Positions 7,825-15,890 of a stretch of DNA of 64,000 bases are shown here, in pieces (position 1 is the first letter of the stretch; the number at the start of each line of letters is the position of its first letter). Both the position numbers and the translations under genes were made by a program. Source of the DNA: Aquamicrobium sp. LC103 (GTDB taxonomy: Bacteria > Pseudomonadota > Alphaproteobacteria > Rhizobiales > Rhizobiaceae); NCBI RefSeq assembly GCF_001014615.2, contig NZ_LBCQ02000003.1, forward strand, positions 372,001 to 436,000. Direction: 5' to 3'. The notes under the pieces were generated by a model that made no database searches, was not told where the DNA came from, and worked only from the letters and a program-made list of their open reading frames with translations.

Positions 7825-9123
7825 CTAGCCGCGGCGCATGGCGCCGTTCTCCCAGCCTTCGAACTTGCCGGTGAAGAAGTCGACGTTCTTGAAGCCGAGC
7901 AGCGACAGGACCGTGTAGGAGTGGGTCAGTTGCACGCCGCCACGGGTGAAGAGGATCACCCGCTTGTCCGGCGTAATTCCTGCTTCCTCGTAGAGTTTCT
8001 TCAACTCCGCGACATCCTTCAGCACGCGGTTGTCGTCCAGCGTGGTGTCCCAGAAGACGTTGACCGATCCGGGAATCTGGCCGGCGTTGTAGTCGGAGGG
8101 CGCGCGCACGTCGAGCACCACGACGCTCGGGTCGGCGGCGAGTTCCTTCACCTGGTCCGCCGTCAGGAAATGCGGCCCCTCCTCGCCGCCGCCCGACACG
8201 TCGTCGCCCGTGAAGGCGAAGTTGCCGAGCGCCAGCGACTGGCCGGCGGCCGGATCGCGGCTCCACTCGTCCCAGCTCTCGTCGTAGATGCGGACATTGG
8301 CGTAGCCGAGATTGCGCAGCGCGACATAGTTGTTCGCCGCCGCGACGCCGCTGCCGCAATAGGAAAGGATCTCCTTGTTCTTGTCGATGCCGCGCGACGC
8401 CAGCAGGTTGTTGATCACGTCCTCGGGCTGAACCTTGCGGTCCTCCGTCAGCAGGCTGGCCGCGACCAGCGACTTCGCCCCGGGAATGTGGCCGTCGACG
8501 AAGGCGTCCGAATTGCGGCCGTCGACGATGACCGCGTCGTCCGTCTTGAGCTTCGATTCGACATAGGCCTTGTCGACGCGAACGTCGTATTTGTCGGTTA
8601 TCTTGAAATCGCTGGCCGCCACCTCGACGGCTCCCTTCGCCAGTTCGCCGGAGAACGAGCCGATGCCGCCGTCCAGCACGTGCAGGTTCTTGAAGCCCGC
8701 ATATTCGAGCGCGATGAAGGCGCGGCCCGGCAGCGAATTGTTGTCGTAGATCACCAGCGTGTCGCCGTTCTCCAGCCCGGCCTGGCCGATGACGGCCTCG
8801 ATGATCTCGTCGTCCTCGAACTCGTTGCGGATGCCGTCGCGTTCCGACACGTTCAGCTTTGCCCACGGCAGGTTGACCGCGCCGGGAATGTGGCCTTCCT
8901 CGAAGGCCGCCTGCTGGCGGACGTCGACCACCTTGGCACCCTTGTCGACCAGTTGCTTGAACTGATCGGCATCGACGATGATCGGAAGCGCCGCCTCCTG
9001 GGCCTGAGCCGAAATGGCCAGCGCCGGGTGGATATCCAGCGCGCCGACCGCCGGCGCCCCGGCGGCGAGTGCGAGGACGGACAATGCGCTGGCGGCGAAC
9101 AGCCGATGCGATTTGGGAAGCAT
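7825..9123 (-). CDS. Exported protein with three rhodanese domains, one catalytic
   Basis: 432 residues. A Sec signal peptide covers about residues 1-30 (KSHRLFAASALSVLALAAGAP). Three rhodanese-like domains follow at about 45-165, 175-290 and 318-430. Only the middle one has the catalytic loop cysteine (YCGSGVAA, C256). The first has Asp127 (YDNNSLP) and the third Thr393 (FTRGGVQ) in its place. Start at 9123, with AGGAG before the ATG; longer frames run into spacer. It is the last gene after thioredoxin and ccdA on the same strand, 127 bp downstream. It probably handles sulfane sulfur in the periplasm using thiol electrons delivered by CcdA. Substrate unknown. Confidence 0.85.
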   Translation of the reverse strand: MLPKSHRLFAASALSVLALAAGAPAVGALDIHPALAISAQAQEAALPIIVDADQFKQLVDKGAKVVDVRQQAAFEEGHIPGAVNLPWAKLNVSERDGIRNEFEDDEIIEAVIGQAGLENGDTLVIYDNNSLPGRAFIALEYAGFKNLHVLDGGIGSFSGELAKGAVEVAASDFKITDKYDVRVDKAYVESKLKTDDAVIVDGRNSDAFVDGHIPGAKSLVAASLLTEDRKVQPEDVINNLLASRGIDKNKEILSYCGSGVAAANNYVALRNLGYANVRIYDESWDEWSRDPAAGQSLALGNFAFTGDDVSGGGEEGPHFLTADQVKELAADPSVVVLDVRAPSDYNAGQIPGSVNVFWDTTLDDNRVLKDVAELKKLYEEAGITPDKRVILFTRGGVQLTHSYTVLSLLGFKNVDFFTGKFEGWENGAMRRG

Positions 9124-9250
9124 TTGAATCTCCTGCAAAAAAACCAGGCATGAAGATTTCAGAGCCGATGCCGGCGGGCAATCAAAGCGCTGCCAATTTG
9201 AGCCGCCTGGCGGAACTAATATTCCGCCGTCCCGGGCACGGACCACAAAA

Positions 9251-9970
9251 TCAGTTCGCGACCGCGCGTTCCCATCCCGTCAGCGCCGGTTCCCATCCGG
9301 GAAACGCCCTGAAGAGCGCGACCTGCAAGCTGCGGTCGAGACCGATCCAGATCGCCACCCCGACAAGCAGGATGAAGAGCCCCATCGCCTGCTGGATCCC
9401 GGCGCTGTGACGCTTGAGGAAGCCGATGCGCGCGACGACCCGGCTGCCGAAGACGACGAAGGCCGCCATCGGCACGGCGGTTCCCAGGCTGAAGGCGAGC
9501 GCGGTCAGGGCCGACAGGGCCGTGGTCTGCTGGTTGAGCGCCAGCGTTATGACCGACGCCATGATCGGTCCGACGCATGGTGTCCAGGCAAGTCCCAGCC
9601 CGGCGCCGGACAGGAGGCCGCCGCCGAAGCCGTCGGACGTGCCGCCCGCGGCGGCGAAACGGCCGGCCAGCGGAGACAGGAAAAGCTCGAAGCGGGCCTT
9701 CAACGCGGGCAGCGCGAGAACCAGGCCCATCGCCACGAAGATCGAGGCCGCCGCTGTGCGGTGGATGTCCGGCGGTATGGCGAACTGACGGACGAAGATG
9801 CTCAGAAAGAGCGTGATCGCGGTAAAGCAGCCGGTGAAGCCGATGATGAGCCCGATCGGCCTCAAGCGCCCCCCGAGCGCGCCGTTGGCCAGGATCACCG
9901 GCAACAGCGGCAGCACGCAGGGAGACAGCACCGTCACCAGGCCGGCAACGAACGCGAAGACGAGGCTCAT
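9251..9970 (-). CDS. CcdA/DsbD-type transmembrane thiol-disulfide transporter
   Basis: 239 residues with six predicted membrane helices, and cysteines in the paired half-sites LSPCVLPLLP (C18) and LAWTPCVGPIMAS. CcdA proteins pass electrons from cytoplasmic thioredoxin across the inner membrane to periplasmic thiol proteins. The start at 9970 overlaps the thioredoxin-gene stop by 4 bp (ATGA), showing translational coupling. The genetic context (thioredoxin before, rhodanese after) points to reduction of a periplasmic sulfurtransferase system rather than general cytochrome c maturation; that is inference, as no ccm genes are here. Confidence 0.88.
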   Translation of the reverse strand: MSLVFAFVAGLVTVLSPCVLPLLPVILANGALGGRLRPIGLIIGFTGCFTAITLFLSIFVRQFAIPPDIHRTAAASIFVAMGLVLALPALKARFELFLSPLAGRFAAAGGTSDGFGGGLLSGAGLGLAWTPCVGPIMASVITLALNQQTTALSALTALAFSLGTAVPMAAFVVFGSRVVARIGFLKRHSAGIQQAMGLFILLVGVAIWIGLDRSLQVALFRAFPGWEPALTGWERAVAN

Positions 9971-10422
9971 TCCGCCCGCGTGTTCTCGTTCAGGCCGGCG
10001 ACGCCACCGGCATTCCAGAGCTTCGCCGCGCCGGCCGCCGAATCGAGGAGGACGAATGTGTCCTGATAGGTCACGCCATATTTCGCCTTGAGCGCGGTCT
10101 CGGTGTCGTAGTCGGCGATCACGAGCGTGATCTCCGGGTCGATCTCCGACCAGTTTTCCGAGAGTTCGGAAAGCGTCAGGATGCAGTTGGGACACCAGGT
10201 GGCGAAGAAGAAGACGACCGTCTTTCCCTCGGCCGCCAATGCCTCGAGGTCGGTCTCGGCCGAATATTGCACCAGCGTCGCCCGTTCCTGCGACGGCTGC
10301 GCGGCACTTGCGCCGGCGGCGTGAACGGCGGGGCCTTGGACGCCGGCCAGCACCAGCGCAAGCGCGGCCAGCGCGCCTCGGATTGCATGGATGGTCACGA
10401 TTCGGTGCCTCGGTTGAACCAT
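9967..10422 (-). CDS. Exported thioredoxin-family protein
   Basis: 151 residues. An N-terminal hydrophobic segment (RGALAALALVLAGVQGP) acts as signal or anchor. The thioredoxin fold has the active-site motif WCPNC (FFFATWCPNCILTLSEL). It should work in the periplasm as a thiol carrier reduced by the co-transcribed CcdA. The ATG at 10422 is chosen because the frame upstream has no family features; a GTG a few codons later could also serve. First gene of a three-gene operon with ccdA and the triple rhodanese. The Pro between the cysteines differs from the CGPC of cytoplasmic thioredoxins. Confidence 0.8.
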   Translation of the reverse strand: MVQPRHRIVTIHAIRGALAALALVLAGVQGPAVHAAGASAAQPSQERATLVQYSAETDLEALAAEGKTVVFFFATWCPNCILTLSELSENWSEIDPEITLVIADYDTETALKAKYGVTYQDTFVLLDSAAGAAKLWNAGGVAGLNENTRAE

Positions 10423-10620
10423 GGCGACTTTATTCGCGCCGCCGCGCCGCCTGAAGGAACGAACCTCTATTCCGATCGCCCTGAGGTGAAGGAATTTCCA
10501 TTGGCGGCCGGATTCGGAACAGACTTTCTTTCCCGCCGCCTTCTCGCGCAGGCATAAGGGGCCTTCCCCGTCGCCCGGGCGATTCCGGCAAACCATCCAT
10601 CCACAAGGACACAAGCGCAC

Positions 10621-10908
10621 ATGAACGGCAGACGCACACTCCTATTCGGCGCCTCGATGCTCGCGGCCGCCAACGCCATCGCGGCCGACGAACGCGCGGC
10701 ACCCGCGCCGGCTCCGCCGAAGGCAGCCGAGGCCTCCAATCCATGCGCCGGCGCCGGTCAGACGCCCGGCCGGGATGCGCCCCGGCGCGACTACGACCGG
10801 CTGGCGGACGAGTACAGCAGCGATCGTCCCGCATCCGCGCCAGCGCCAGCCCCCGCTCCGGCCCCGAATCCCGTCTCGAGCGCCAATCCCTGCGCGGCCG
10901 GGCAGTAG
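10621..10908 (+). CDS. Small exported Pro/Ala-rich protein
   Basis: A 95-residue protein with a signal-peptide-like start (RRTLLFGASMLAAANAIAADE). The mature part is rich in Pro and Ala and contains two NPCA motifs, NPCAGAGQ and NPCAAGQ at the C-terminus, so it may form a disulfide. AAGGACACAAGCGCAC precedes the ATG. It is divergent from the thioredoxin operon. The Pro/Ala tract (APAPAPAPAP) suggests a flexible linker. Unknown function; it may not be conserved. Confidence 0.5.
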   Translation: MNGRRTLLFGASMLAAANAIAADERAAPAPAPPKAAEASNPCAGAGQTPGRDAPRRDYDRLADEYSSDRPASAPAPAPAPAPNPVSSANPCAAGQ

Positions 10909-10954
10909 AATTGATGGATGGTCGATTGACCATCACGGTGGTGATCGTTCAGTA

Positions 10955-10979
10955 GCGGCGCGGGAGATACCCGCGCCGC
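10955..10979. terminator. Hairpin between convergent genes
   Basis: GCGGCGCGGG (10955-10964) and CCCGCGCCGC (10970-10979) form a perfect 10-bp stem with a 5-nt loop between the ends of two convergent genes. There is no T run on either side, so it may act as a pause, stability element or Rho-independent-like terminator in both directions. Confidence 0.45.
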
Positions 10980-11010
10980 CGCGTTTGCCGCGTCCCGGCC
11001 GGTCCGCGTG

Positions 11011-12195
11011 TCACTCGGCCAGAAGCTTGGTGCATTCGAGGTCGTTGTCGTCTATCCGGCCGGCGCAGGTGGAGCCGTATTCCTCCTCGACGGTGCCGTA
11101 GTCGGACGCGAAATAGAGCTCGTCGCAGGCCGCCATGTCCCCGCCGTGGCAGACGGTCGCCAGTTCGGCGAAGCGGGCGTCGTCGATCTGGGGAACGGGC
11201 TTGGGCGCCGGCATTTCGTCGACCGATGCAAACCTGCCGCTGCCCGCCGTTCCACCCTCGTCGGTTTCCGTCACCGCCTCGACGTCCCCGGCCAGAATGT
11301 TGATGGGCCGCTCCAGGTAGCGAATGGCGGTCGGCATCGACGCGGCGAAGATCACCGGAATGCCGATGAAGGCCGCGATGATCCCGAGCGCGCGCATTCT
11401 TCCGCGGCGCGCCTTGTACGGCTCGGCCAGGCCGGGCGTGATCGCCGCCACCCGCGCCGACAGCGGCGGATATGTCGACAGCCAACGGGCAAGGGTCATC
11501 CAGCCCGTATCGAGATTCTCCTGCTGCCGGACATAGGCGCCGACATTCACCTTGTTCTTGTGGGCGCCGCCGGCGGCCAGCACCACCAACCCGCGCCGCG
11601 CGTCCTCTCCGCCGCCGCTGAGTGCCACCCCCCAGCGGTCGCAGGTGTATTCGCAGGCGCGCGAATAGGCCGAGCCGAGGAAGGGAATGATCCGGCCGGG
11701 CGCGGTCAGGATGAACCAGTCGAGATGGCCGCAACGCAAATGTCCGATCTCGTGGCCGATGATCATATCGCGCGCCGCCTGGTCGTCGCCGCAGGCCTCC
11801 AGGAGATCGGCATAGAGCACGACGATCTGGCCGCGGAAGAATTTCGTCGCGAAGGCGTTGAGCGCGCCGTCCGCCTGCATGATGTAGGCTTCCGGCTCCT
11901 TCTTCATGCCCGCGCGCCGCGCGAACTCGACGACGCGCTGATGGATTTCCGGAAACTGGTCCGGGCCGAGCCGTATGGCGCTGCCGCGCAGATGCGCGAT
12001 GAAGCCGACCTGGACGAAGAACAGAAAGGCGGCGATCAGCACCACATAGATCAGGCCGAGCCCGAACGTTCCCACGATGATCAGCAGCCACAGCGCGATC
12101 GACGTCAATATGATCGCGACGCGCAGCGGTATCTCGCTTGGCCATCGCTCCACCTGAACCGGGAGCGCGACGGATGATTGGACTTTCTCTTGCAT
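11011..12195 (-). CDS. M48-family membrane zinc metallopeptidase
   Basis: 394 residues. Two membrane helices lie at about 25-65, followed by a peptidase M48 domain with the zinc motif HEIGH (148-152) and a likely third ligand Glu182 in RACEYTCDRWG. A further hydrophobic segment is near residues 280-300, and the acidic C-terminal tail has cysteines that could form disulfides. Related to HtpX/Ste24 proteases that degrade damaged membrane proteins. The architecture (N-terminal helices, central peptidase, distal helix and periplasmic-looking tail) is usual for uncharacterised alphaproteobacterial members. Monocistronic. The substrate is unknown. Confidence 0.85.
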   Translation of the reverse strand: MQEKVQSSVALPVQVERWPSEIPLRVAIILTSIALWLLIIVGTFGLGLIYVVLIAAFLFFVQVGFIAHLRGSAIRLGPDQFPEIHQRVVEFARRAGMKKEPEAYIMQADGALNAFATKFFRGQIVVLYADLLEACGDDQAARDMIIGHEIGHLRCGHLDWFILTAPGRIIPFLGSAYSRACEYTCDRWGVALSGGGEDARRGLVVLAAGGAHKNKVNVGAYVRQQENLDTGWMTLARWLSTYPPLSARVAAITPGLAEPYKARRGRMRALGIIAAFIGIPVIFAASMPTAIRYLERPINILAGDVEAVTETDEGGTAGSGRFASVDEMPAPKPVPQIDDARFAELATVCHGGDMAACDELYFASDYGTVEEEYGSTCAGRIDDNDLECTKLLAE

Positions 12196-12361
12196 GTAGG
12201 CGGGCCTCTCCTGTTTGAGGTCGCCACATGGCAGATGCCGATTGTTCTTGCAATATGGGTCGGTTGCGCCAGTTATTTCAGTAAAATCTGAAGCAATCCG
12301 GAAGTATTGTCGGTCGATGCCGCATGTGGTCTCCTGAAGCGGGTGGTCAAGGAGGTTGATC

Positions 12362-12757
12362 GTGGAACGATACTATCCGGTCGCCGTGGTGACGCTTCTC
12401 TGCGGCCTCGTCTTGTTCGCGATGGCGCTCGCCGTGGCGAGGGCCCATTCGAAAACCGGGATACTCGCTCCGGCGATGACCGGCGATCCGCGGCTCGAAC
12501 GGGCGGTTCGGGCGCATACCAACACGCTCGAATGGCTGCCGATCTTCCTCCCCTCGATGTGGCTGTTCGCCATCTATTGGAGCGCGGCCTGGGCGGCGGC
12601 GCTGGGGCTCGTCTGGCTGATCGGTCGCGCGGCCTATTTCGTCGGCTACCTCTCCGATCCCATGAGGAGATACCCCGGCTTCCTCATCCAGACGATCGCG
12701 GCCCTCGTCCTGCTGCTGGGCGCGCTCGGGAGAATTATCTACCTTGCGGCGGCATAG
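12362..12757 (+). CDS. MAPEG-family membrane protein
   Basis: 131 residues with about four membrane helices. The conserved MAPEG features RAHSKTGI, the RAVRAHTNTLEWLPIF helix (Arg-x2-H-N-x2-E) and GRAAYFVGYL are all present. MAPEG proteins are trimeric membrane enzymes related to microsomal glutathione transferases. GGAGG at 12351-12355 is 6 bases before the GTG at 12362, the best start; the TTG at 12356 is too close to it. Bacterial MAPEG substrates are mostly unknown. Confidence 0.85.
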   Translation: MERYYPVAVVTLLCGLVLFAMALAVARAHSKTGILAPAMTGDPRLERAVRAHTNTLEWLPIFLPSMWLFAIYWSAAWAAALGLVWLIGRAAYFVGYLSDPMRRYPGFLIQTIAALVLLLGALGRIIYLAAA

Positions 12758-12826
12758 GCGACGGCGGCTTTGACATTTGCACGGATAGCGGGAATCCTCT
12801 TCGCCATCCGAGAGGGGGTTGATACA

Positions 12827-13156
12827 ATGAGATCCTTGCCGCTGATCGTGCTGGCCGCCGCCTCGATCGTGCTTTCCGGCTGTGTGACCGAAGCAAGTTA
12901 CGTCCGCGCGCAAGAGGTCGTGCGGGGCAGTCCCGCCATGAAGCGCGAAGGCATCGAGCGCTGCTATCAGGGCACCAATCGTGCCTCGCCGGCGAGAAAG
13001 GCGGAGATGGCGAAGATCATGAACGTCAGCCCGAGGAGCAATGTCGCGAGGATCTATTGCACGCGGGCATTCAACGGCATCGCAAACGGCCGGATTTCAT
13101 ATGACGACTTCCGAACGCGAAGCCCCGCGTTCATTCGCGTCATTCAAGGCAGATGA
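12827..13156 (+). CDS. Small lipoprotein
   Basis: 109 residues. The lipoprotein signal peptide ends in the lipobox VLSGC, so the mature protein starts at Cys18 and is anchored to a membrane. The mature part is basic, with two further cysteines (ERCYQGT, RIYCTRAF) that could pair. AGGGGGTTGATACA stands before ATG 12827. I do not recognise a domain. It lies 70 bp after the MAPEG gene and 92 bp before another lipoprotein gene, so co-transcription is possible. Confidence 0.7.
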   Translation: MRSLPLIVLAAASIVLSGCVTEASYVRAQEVVRGSPAMKREGIERCYQGTNRASPARKAEMAKIMNVSPRSNVARIYCTRAFNGIANGRISYDDFRTRSPAFIRVIQGR

Positions 13157-13248
13157 CGAACATACGGGGATGAGCGCTTTCGGCCGTTCGCTTGCCACCG
13201 CGATCCACCTTTGATTACTTTGGCGCTTTCGATGAAAGGAATTTATCC

Positions 13249-13563
13249 GTGATTCGCGCACCTCGCCTCATCGGTCTGGCCACCGCCTTTCTTCTCCTTG
13301 GAATAGCAGGCTGCCAGAAGGAATCGCCCGTTGCCGAACCTCAGGCCGCCGAAGCCGAGGGCGGCCCATGCAAGCCCGAGGCCGCCGAGGCCCTGGTCGG
13401 CAAGGACAGGGTGACCGACGAGGAGGCCAAGCAATTGACCGGCGCGACCAGCGTTCGCCAGATCAAGCCCGGCGACCCGGTCACGATGGATTTCCGCCAG
13501 GAACGCGTGACGATCGAGACCGACGAGAGCACGGGCAAGATCGTCCGCGCCTCCTGCGGCTAG
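13249..13563 (+). CDS. Lipoprotein with peptidase-inhibitor I78 domain
   Basis: 104 residues from a GTG at 13249, with AAAGGA 8 bases upstream. The signal peptide ends in the lipobox GIAGC. The mature domain matches the inhibitor I78 pattern: a first Cys (GGPCKPEAAEALVG), the loop RQIKPGDPVTMDFRQERVTI, and the C-terminal RASCG whose Cys pairs with the first. I78 proteins inhibit serine proteases such as subtilisin and act in the periplasm. A longer frame starting at 13192 adds no signal character. Confidence 0.82.
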   Translation: MIRAPRLIGLATAFLLLGIAGCQKESPVAEPQAAEAEGGPCKPEAAEALVGKDRVTDEEAKQLTGATSVRQIKPGDPVTMDFRQERVTIETDESTGKIVRASCG

Positions 13564-13668
13564 CCGGCGACGGCCGCCGGCACGACTCCGGGCCTGCAAC
13601 GCCTCGAAAGGGCCCTGCCGGCGGGATGCGCGGCGGCCAAGCCGCAGAATATAGCTAGTATCTACCGA

Positions 13669-14019
13669 TCAGCTTGAAGAACTGTCGAGGGGGACGTCAC
13701 CCTTTTTAGCCCAATAGTGGTCGGATAATTTTTGCCCGTTCTCGATGATACGGGCGGCTATATCCGGATTTCCCCCCGCAAAGGTTTGAGGGTCGGCGCC
13801 ACACAACAAAGCGAACAGCTTCTGGTGCGCGACCGCAGCAAAGTATTCGTAGCTTGGCGGGCTGTTCTGAAATTCGGTGGATTTCAGATCTTCGGCGGCT
13901 TGCTTGGCGGCATCCTCGAGAGCTTTGTAAATCGCAGCCAACATGGTTCGTTCGGCTTTGTCCTGTATCTCTAGGTACCGCCTTTGCGCCGGGGTGGGGA
14001 CAGGGCAACTTTCGTTCAT
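13669..14019 (-). CDS. Hypothetical protein, 116 aa
   Basis: An acidic, mostly helical protein (RRYLEIQDKAERTMLAAIYKALEDAAKQAAEDL) with a second helical half (YEYFAAVAHQKLFALLCGADP). No signal peptide or membrane segment. I chose ATG 14019; a TTG at 14046 is also in frame, and neither has a strong ribosome-binding site. Local GC is lower than in neighbours. It lies next to tRNA-Ile2, a common site for acquired genes, but no integrase or repeat of the tRNA end is visible. Function unknown. Confidence 0.6.
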   Translation of the reverse strand: MNESCPVPTPAQRRYLEIQDKAERTMLAAIYKALEDAAKQAAEDLKSTEFQNSPPSYEYFAAVAHQKLFALLCGADPQTFAGGNPDIAARIIENGQKLSDHYWAKKGDVPLDSSSS

Positions 14020-14172
14020 CGGGTTCACCGCCTGGATCTGTGGCAAGGAGGTTGGAGCGGAATCCTCCGCTGTCGGATGCGCTCCCTGCGGCCATATTCG
14101 CTACTATAATAACTCTGCGTGCGGAAAATGAAGCGGACTTTGGAAGTGCGACCATTGCTGCAAGGATGCCAA

Positions 14173-14248
14173 TGGTGGGCCCGGAGGGACTCGAACCCCC
14201 AACCAAGCGGTTATGAGCCGCCGGCTCTAACCATTGAGCTACAGGCCC
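14173..14248 (-). tRNA. tRNA-Ile2 (anticodon CAT, lysidine-modified)
   Basis: A complete 76-nt cloverleaf including an encoded CCA. The acceptor stem GGGCCTG pairs with CGGGCCC, the D arm is GCTCAATGGTTAGAGC, the anticodon loop is CTCATAA, and the T arm is GGGGGTTCGAGTCCCTC. The CAT anticodon alone would suggest Met. The short D loop and the CGCTTGGT region after the anticodon resemble E. coli tRNA-Ile2, whose C34 is changed to lysidine by TilS to read AUA. Not initiator: pair 1-72 is G-C. Confidence 0.85.
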
Positions 14249-14365
14249 CACGCGGGTTGAGTTAGTTTCTTTTTCGTCGCGAGACAAGCGCCAACCGCCG
14301 CAATCATCCCATAATCCCGTCCTATCGGCGATGGGTGAAGGGGTTACAACCATTTGGAGAACGAA

Positions 14366-15088
14366 ATGCATCGCAGATATTTGCCGCTTCTCGCCGCCGC
14401 GGCCTTTTTCAGCCCGTTTGCCGCCCATGCCCAGGATCGCGAGCCGACGCCGCGCATCATGGTCGTCGGCGAAGGCGAGACCGCCGTCGCCCCCGACATG
14501 GCGATCCTCTCGCTCACCGTCATGCGCGAGGCCGAGACCGCGCGCGCGGCGATGGACGACGCCAACAAGGCGATGACCGACGTCATCGCGGCGATGAAGG
14601 AGGCCGGCATCGAGAGCCGCGACCTGCAGACCGCCGGCCTGCAGATCAACCCGCGCTACGTCTATCCCAAGGACAACGACGGCGAGCAGCAGCCGCGGAT
14701 CGTCGCCTACCAGGTCCAGAACACGCTGACCGTGCGCGTGCGCGACGTGCAGAAGGTCGGCGAGGTGATCGACCGTTCCGTGACGCTCGGCGTCAACCAG
14801 GGCGGCAGTGTCTCCTTCGTCAACGACGATCCTTCCGCGGCCCTGAGCGAGGCGCGCCGCCTCGCCGTCGCGGATGCCACCGATCGCGCCCGCACGCTGG
14901 CCGAGGCCGCCGGCGTCGAGCTCGGCCGGGTCCTCGAGATGTCGGAGCAGTCGCGCATGCCCCCGCCCATGCCGATGGCTCAGGGCAAGGCGATGCGCAT
15001 GGAGGCGGCGGCCGACTACGTGCCGATGGAGGCCGGCGAGAACACCTATCGCGTCCAGGTCAACGTCACCTTCGAGCTGAAGCAGTAG
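14366..15088 (+). CDS. SIMPL (DUF541) domain protein, exported
   Basis: 240 residues. A signal peptide (RRYLPLLAAAAFFSPFAAHAQ) precedes one SIMPL/DUF541 domain, recognised by RIMVVGEGETAVAPDMA near the start, the central LQTAGLQINPRY and VAYQVQNTLTVRVRD, and the C-terminal half DRARTLAEAAGVELGRV. SIMPL proteins are periplasmic or outer-membrane proteins that may form oligomers and are linked to oxidative-stress tolerance (E. coli YggE). GGAGAACGAA precedes ATG 14366. It is followed by a strong terminator shared with the convergent gene. Confidence 0.88.
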   Translation: MHRRYLPLLAAAAFFSPFAAHAQDREPTPRIMVVGEGETAVAPDMAILSLTVMREAETARAAMDDANKAMTDVIAAMKEAGIESRDLQTAGLQINPRYVYPKDNDGEQQPRIVAYQVQNTLTVRVRDVQKVGEVIDRSVTLGVNQGGSVSFVNDDPSAALSEARRLAVADATDRARTLAEAAGVELGRVLEMSEQSRMPPPMPMAQGKAMRMEAAADYVPMEAGENTYRVQVNVTFELKQ

Positions 15089-15097
15089 CCCGAACGC

Positions 15098-15135
15098 GCA
15101 ACGCCGGCGGAAAAATCCGCCGGCGTTGCTTTTTT
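15098..15135 (+). terminator. Rho-independent terminator after the SIMPL gene
   Basis: A perfect 14-bp stem (15098-15111 with 15116-15129, core ACGCCGGCGG) with an AAAA loop and six T residues at 15130-15135. It lies between convergent genes. The reverse strand lacks a comparable T run after the stem, so it mainly serves the plus strand. Confidence 0.88.
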
Positions 15136-15172
15136 CCTGAAGGCAGCGGTCGGGAACCGCCGCGTCTCCTCG

Positions 15173-15541
15173 TCAGCGAATGACCGGGCAGCGCGGCGCC
15201 TTGGCGAAGACCATTATGGTCCTGGGGTGGCCGTGGCCACGGCCCACCACGCGAATCGCGCGGCGGTTCTCGCCGACGATCCGGACGTTGCGGAGGCCCA
15301 TGCGGCTCGCCTTGCGCACCGCCTGGCCGGGCGTGCAGGCGTGGCGTCCGGGACGGTAGACCGGCCGGTGATGGCGGTCGCGGTCGCCGAAGTGGAAGCC
15401 GCCATTGGCGCCGTGATAGCCCGAGCCGAAGCCGAGATAGATGCCGCCGCCATTCTGCGCGTTCGCGGCAGTGGGTGCGGCGGCGAGAGCGGTCAGGCCG
15501 ATCATGGCGGAAAGCGCGGCCGTCTTGATGAAGTTGAACAT
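15173..15541 (-). CDS. Small exported glycine/histidine-rich protein
   Basis: 122 residues. A signal peptide (KTAALSAMIGLTALAAAPTAANA) is followed by a Gly/His/Arg-rich segment (GFGSGYHGANGGFHFGDRDRHH) and a basic C-terminal part with two cysteines (HACTPGQA, APRCPVI). GGAGATCGCAAA stands before ATG 15541. The shape (Sec signal, Gly-rich, CTP-x-A-x-R-K-A) is common among uncharacterised small secreted proteins of Rhizobiales. Function unknown. Confidence 0.75.
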   Translation of the reverse strand: MFNFIKTAALSAMIGLTALAAAPTAANAQNGGGIYLGFGSGYHGANGGFHFGDRDRHHRPVYRPGRHACTPGQAVRKASRMGLRNVRIVGENRRAIRVVGRGHGHPRTIMVFAKAPRCPVIR

Positions 15542-15890
15542 TTTGCGATCTCCATTTCCCGAGGGTTGTGAATTCCGTTCGCTTCGAGCGATGGCCGCAA
15601 GATGCACGAGACAAGCTGAACCGGGCGCGAACCCATCGTTCATCCGGTGTTCATGGAGGGATTTTTGCCGCGGACAAGCAGGAAAGCTGCACAATGTCTG
15701 GAAGAATATTGCCGTAAAGGTATCCGCTATCTCCCCTCATCCGGTCGCTTCGCGACCACCTTCTCCCCGGCGGCGGGGAGAAGAGGAAAGGCGCGGCCTT
15801 CACCGATCTCCTCTCCCCTCGGGGGGAGGTGGCCGAGCGAAGCGGAGGCCGCGTGACGGCGCTTCTCGGAGCCGCCAGCCCCACGCCCCT
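15542..15890. repeat. Intergenic repeat block with RPE-like element
   Basis: No gene. At about 15735-15860 are Rhizobiales-type palindromic elements: CCTCATCCGGTCGCTTCGCGACCACCTTCTCCCC followed by GGGGAGAAG, then CCTCTCCCCTCGGGGGGAGGTGGCCGAGCGAAGCGGAGG. Members of the same family are near 27.05 and 48.80 kb. Confidence 0.7.

Noticed and set aside
14173-14248. tRNA as an integration site for a genomic island
   Set aside because: No integrase gene and no second copy of the tRNA 3-prime end were seen nearby.
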